A stretch of 5,449 bases of DNA from Candidatus Electrothrix marina (GTDB lineage Bacteria; Desulfobacterota; Desulfobulbia; Desulfobulbales; Desulfobulbaceae). Positions 4,748-5,449 of this stretch are shown one piece after another (within the stretch, counting starts at the first letter, position 1; each line of letters opens with the position of its first letter). The notes beneath the pieces were generated by a model. That model was not told the origin of the DNA and did no database searches. It was given only the letters and a program-made list of their open reading frames with translations. A program made the translations under genes and the position numbers. The DNA lies in contig MTKS01000133.1 of NCBI GenBank assembly GCA_004028495.1, positions 1 through 5,449 of the forward strand, in the 5' to 3' direction.

Positions 4748-5443
4748 ATGGATACCGTGAGTGTATTGATAACAGCGGCAACGGATATGGAGATGCGGGC
4801 ATTTATTGATGCTATAGATGCCGAAGGTGATCAGCAGGATACTTGCCGTCTTGTTTGTCGACTTATCACAGGGATAGGGCCGGTGGAGACGACTCTCTCT
4901 CTTGCGGGTATCCTGCATAAGCAGCCTGAGATAGATTGCGTGTTGAATTTCGGTATTGCCGGGGCATACCTGAAAAACGATAGCTCGATTCAGGCCGGAA
5001 TGCTTGATCTCTGCCTTGCGGAGCAGGAAGTTCTTGGTGATCTCGGTATCCAGCTGGCCGACAAGGTGGAACCCTTCAGGGACGATTTGCCGGTTCGGGA
5101 TCGGTTTGTTCTTGATCCGGGGCTGCTGTTGACTGCGAGCCGGATTCTGGGAGATGCGGATATTGCTTATAAGCAGGGAACCTTTGTCACGGTGAACTGC
5201 GCCAGCGGTACCCGACACAGGGGAGATCAGCTCGGATGCCAGTTTCACGGGCTTTGTGAAAATATGGAAGGGGCGGCAGTTGCCCGAGTTTGTGAAGCAT
5301 TTTCTCTGCCCTGTCTGGAGGTTCGCTGTATCAGCAATATGGTGGAGTACCGGAACAGAGCAAACTGGCGGCTCTGGGAAGCCTGTGCCGAAGCGGGAAG
5401 GGCTGCCGCAGTTATTGCGGCCGGGCTTCCTGCAAAATTTTAG
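4748..5443 (+). CDS. mqnB: Futalosine hydrolase MqnB (menaquinone biosynthesis, futalosine pathway)
   Basis: MqnB removes hypoxanthine from futalosine to give dehypoxanthine futalosine, an early step in the chorismate-to-menaquinone route that does not use the Men enzymes. The 231-residue length and motif order fit the family, which shares the purine nucleoside phosphorylase / MTA-SAH nucleosidase fold. Visible blocks are TAATDMEM (9-16, with the N-terminal acidic residue E15), GIGPVETTLSLAGIL (42-56), LNFGIAGAYL (66-75), the purine-site block ENMEGAAVARVCE (171-183) and EVRCISNMVEYRNR (191-204). The ISN, where nucleosidases that keep a catalytic aspartate have SD, is characteristic of futalosine hydrolases. 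There is no signal peptide, so the enzyme is cytoplasmic. The ATG has a GGGAG touching it (4743-4747), too close to act as its ribosome site. The same GGGAG is nine bases before a GTG at 4757 (codon 4), which may be the real start (228 residues). An ATG at 5447-5449, three bases past the stop, could begin the next gene. Confidence 0.94.
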   Translation: MDTVSVLITAATDMEMRAFIDAIDAEGDQQDTCRLVCRLITGIGPVETTLSLAGILHKQPEIDCVLNFGIAGAYLKNDSSIQAGMLDLCLAEQEVLGDLGIQLADKVEPFRDDLPVRDRFVLDPGLLLTASRILGDADIAYKQGTFVTVNCASGTRHRGDQLGCQFHGLCENMEGAAVARVCEAFSLPCLEVRCISNMVEYRNRANWRLWEACAEAGRAAAVIAAGLPAKF

Positions 5444-5449
5444 CTTATG

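Noticed and set aside
4580..5248. Minus-strand reading frame of 222 codons opposite mqnB
   Set aside because: It overlaps almost all of a clearly recognised futalosine hydrolase, has no domain and has no convincing start. It is an antisense shadow.
1..5449. CRISPR array, insertion sequence, integron site, tRNA or rRNA gene
   Set aside because: There is no set of regularly spaced identical repeats, no transposase or integrase coding region, and no tRNA cloverleaf or rRNA motif that I can recognise on either strand.

Overview
The window holds four complete protein-coding genes, and none is visibly broken. The rightmost one encodes futalosine hydrolase of the futalosine route to menaquinone. 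One gene encodes QueA, the penultimate enzyme of queuosine tRNA modification. One encodes a small PilZ-domain protein, and one a large exported repeat protein. Roughly balanced base composition, futalosine-type menaquinone synthesis, a stand-alone PilZ protein and a Gram-negative style Sec signal peptide suit a Desulfobacterota (deltaproteobacterial) anaerobe, for example a Desulfobulbales relative. This placement is inference from gene content only.

Layout: positions 1-343 are mostly non-coding. They contain a possible gene tail, a leftward-facing terminator-like hairpin and a good sigma-70-type promoter. The PilZ gene follows (344-736, +). It converges on queA (783-1913, -) with only 46 bp between the two stop codons and no obvious terminator there. 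Upstream of queA is a 316-bp spacer (1914-2229) packed with inverted repeats, two of which are mutually exclusive. It also holds the terminator-like hairpin of the preceding gene. That gene (2230-4425, -) encodes a 731-residue exported protein. A 322-bp divergent spacer (4426-4747) carries direct repeats, dyads and candidate promoter elements. It leads into mqnB (4748-5443, +), and the window ends on an ATG three bases after the mqnB stop.

The genes do not form one pathway. queA and mqnB are core metabolism. The PilZ protein is a candidate c-di-GMP effector. The exported protein is the least ordinary item. It has a signal peptide, an uncharacterised N-terminal region, three Ig/PKD-like repeats each with two cysteines exactly 40 residues apart, a low-complexity linker with a Cys-Gly-Cys motif, a carboxypeptidase-regulatory-like beta domain, and a recent tandem duplication of a Gln/Trp/Pro-rich 21-residue unit near the C-terminus. 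I see no convincing defence system, mobile element, CRISPR array or RNA gene. The unusual signals are the exported protein and the non-coding DNA on either side of it.
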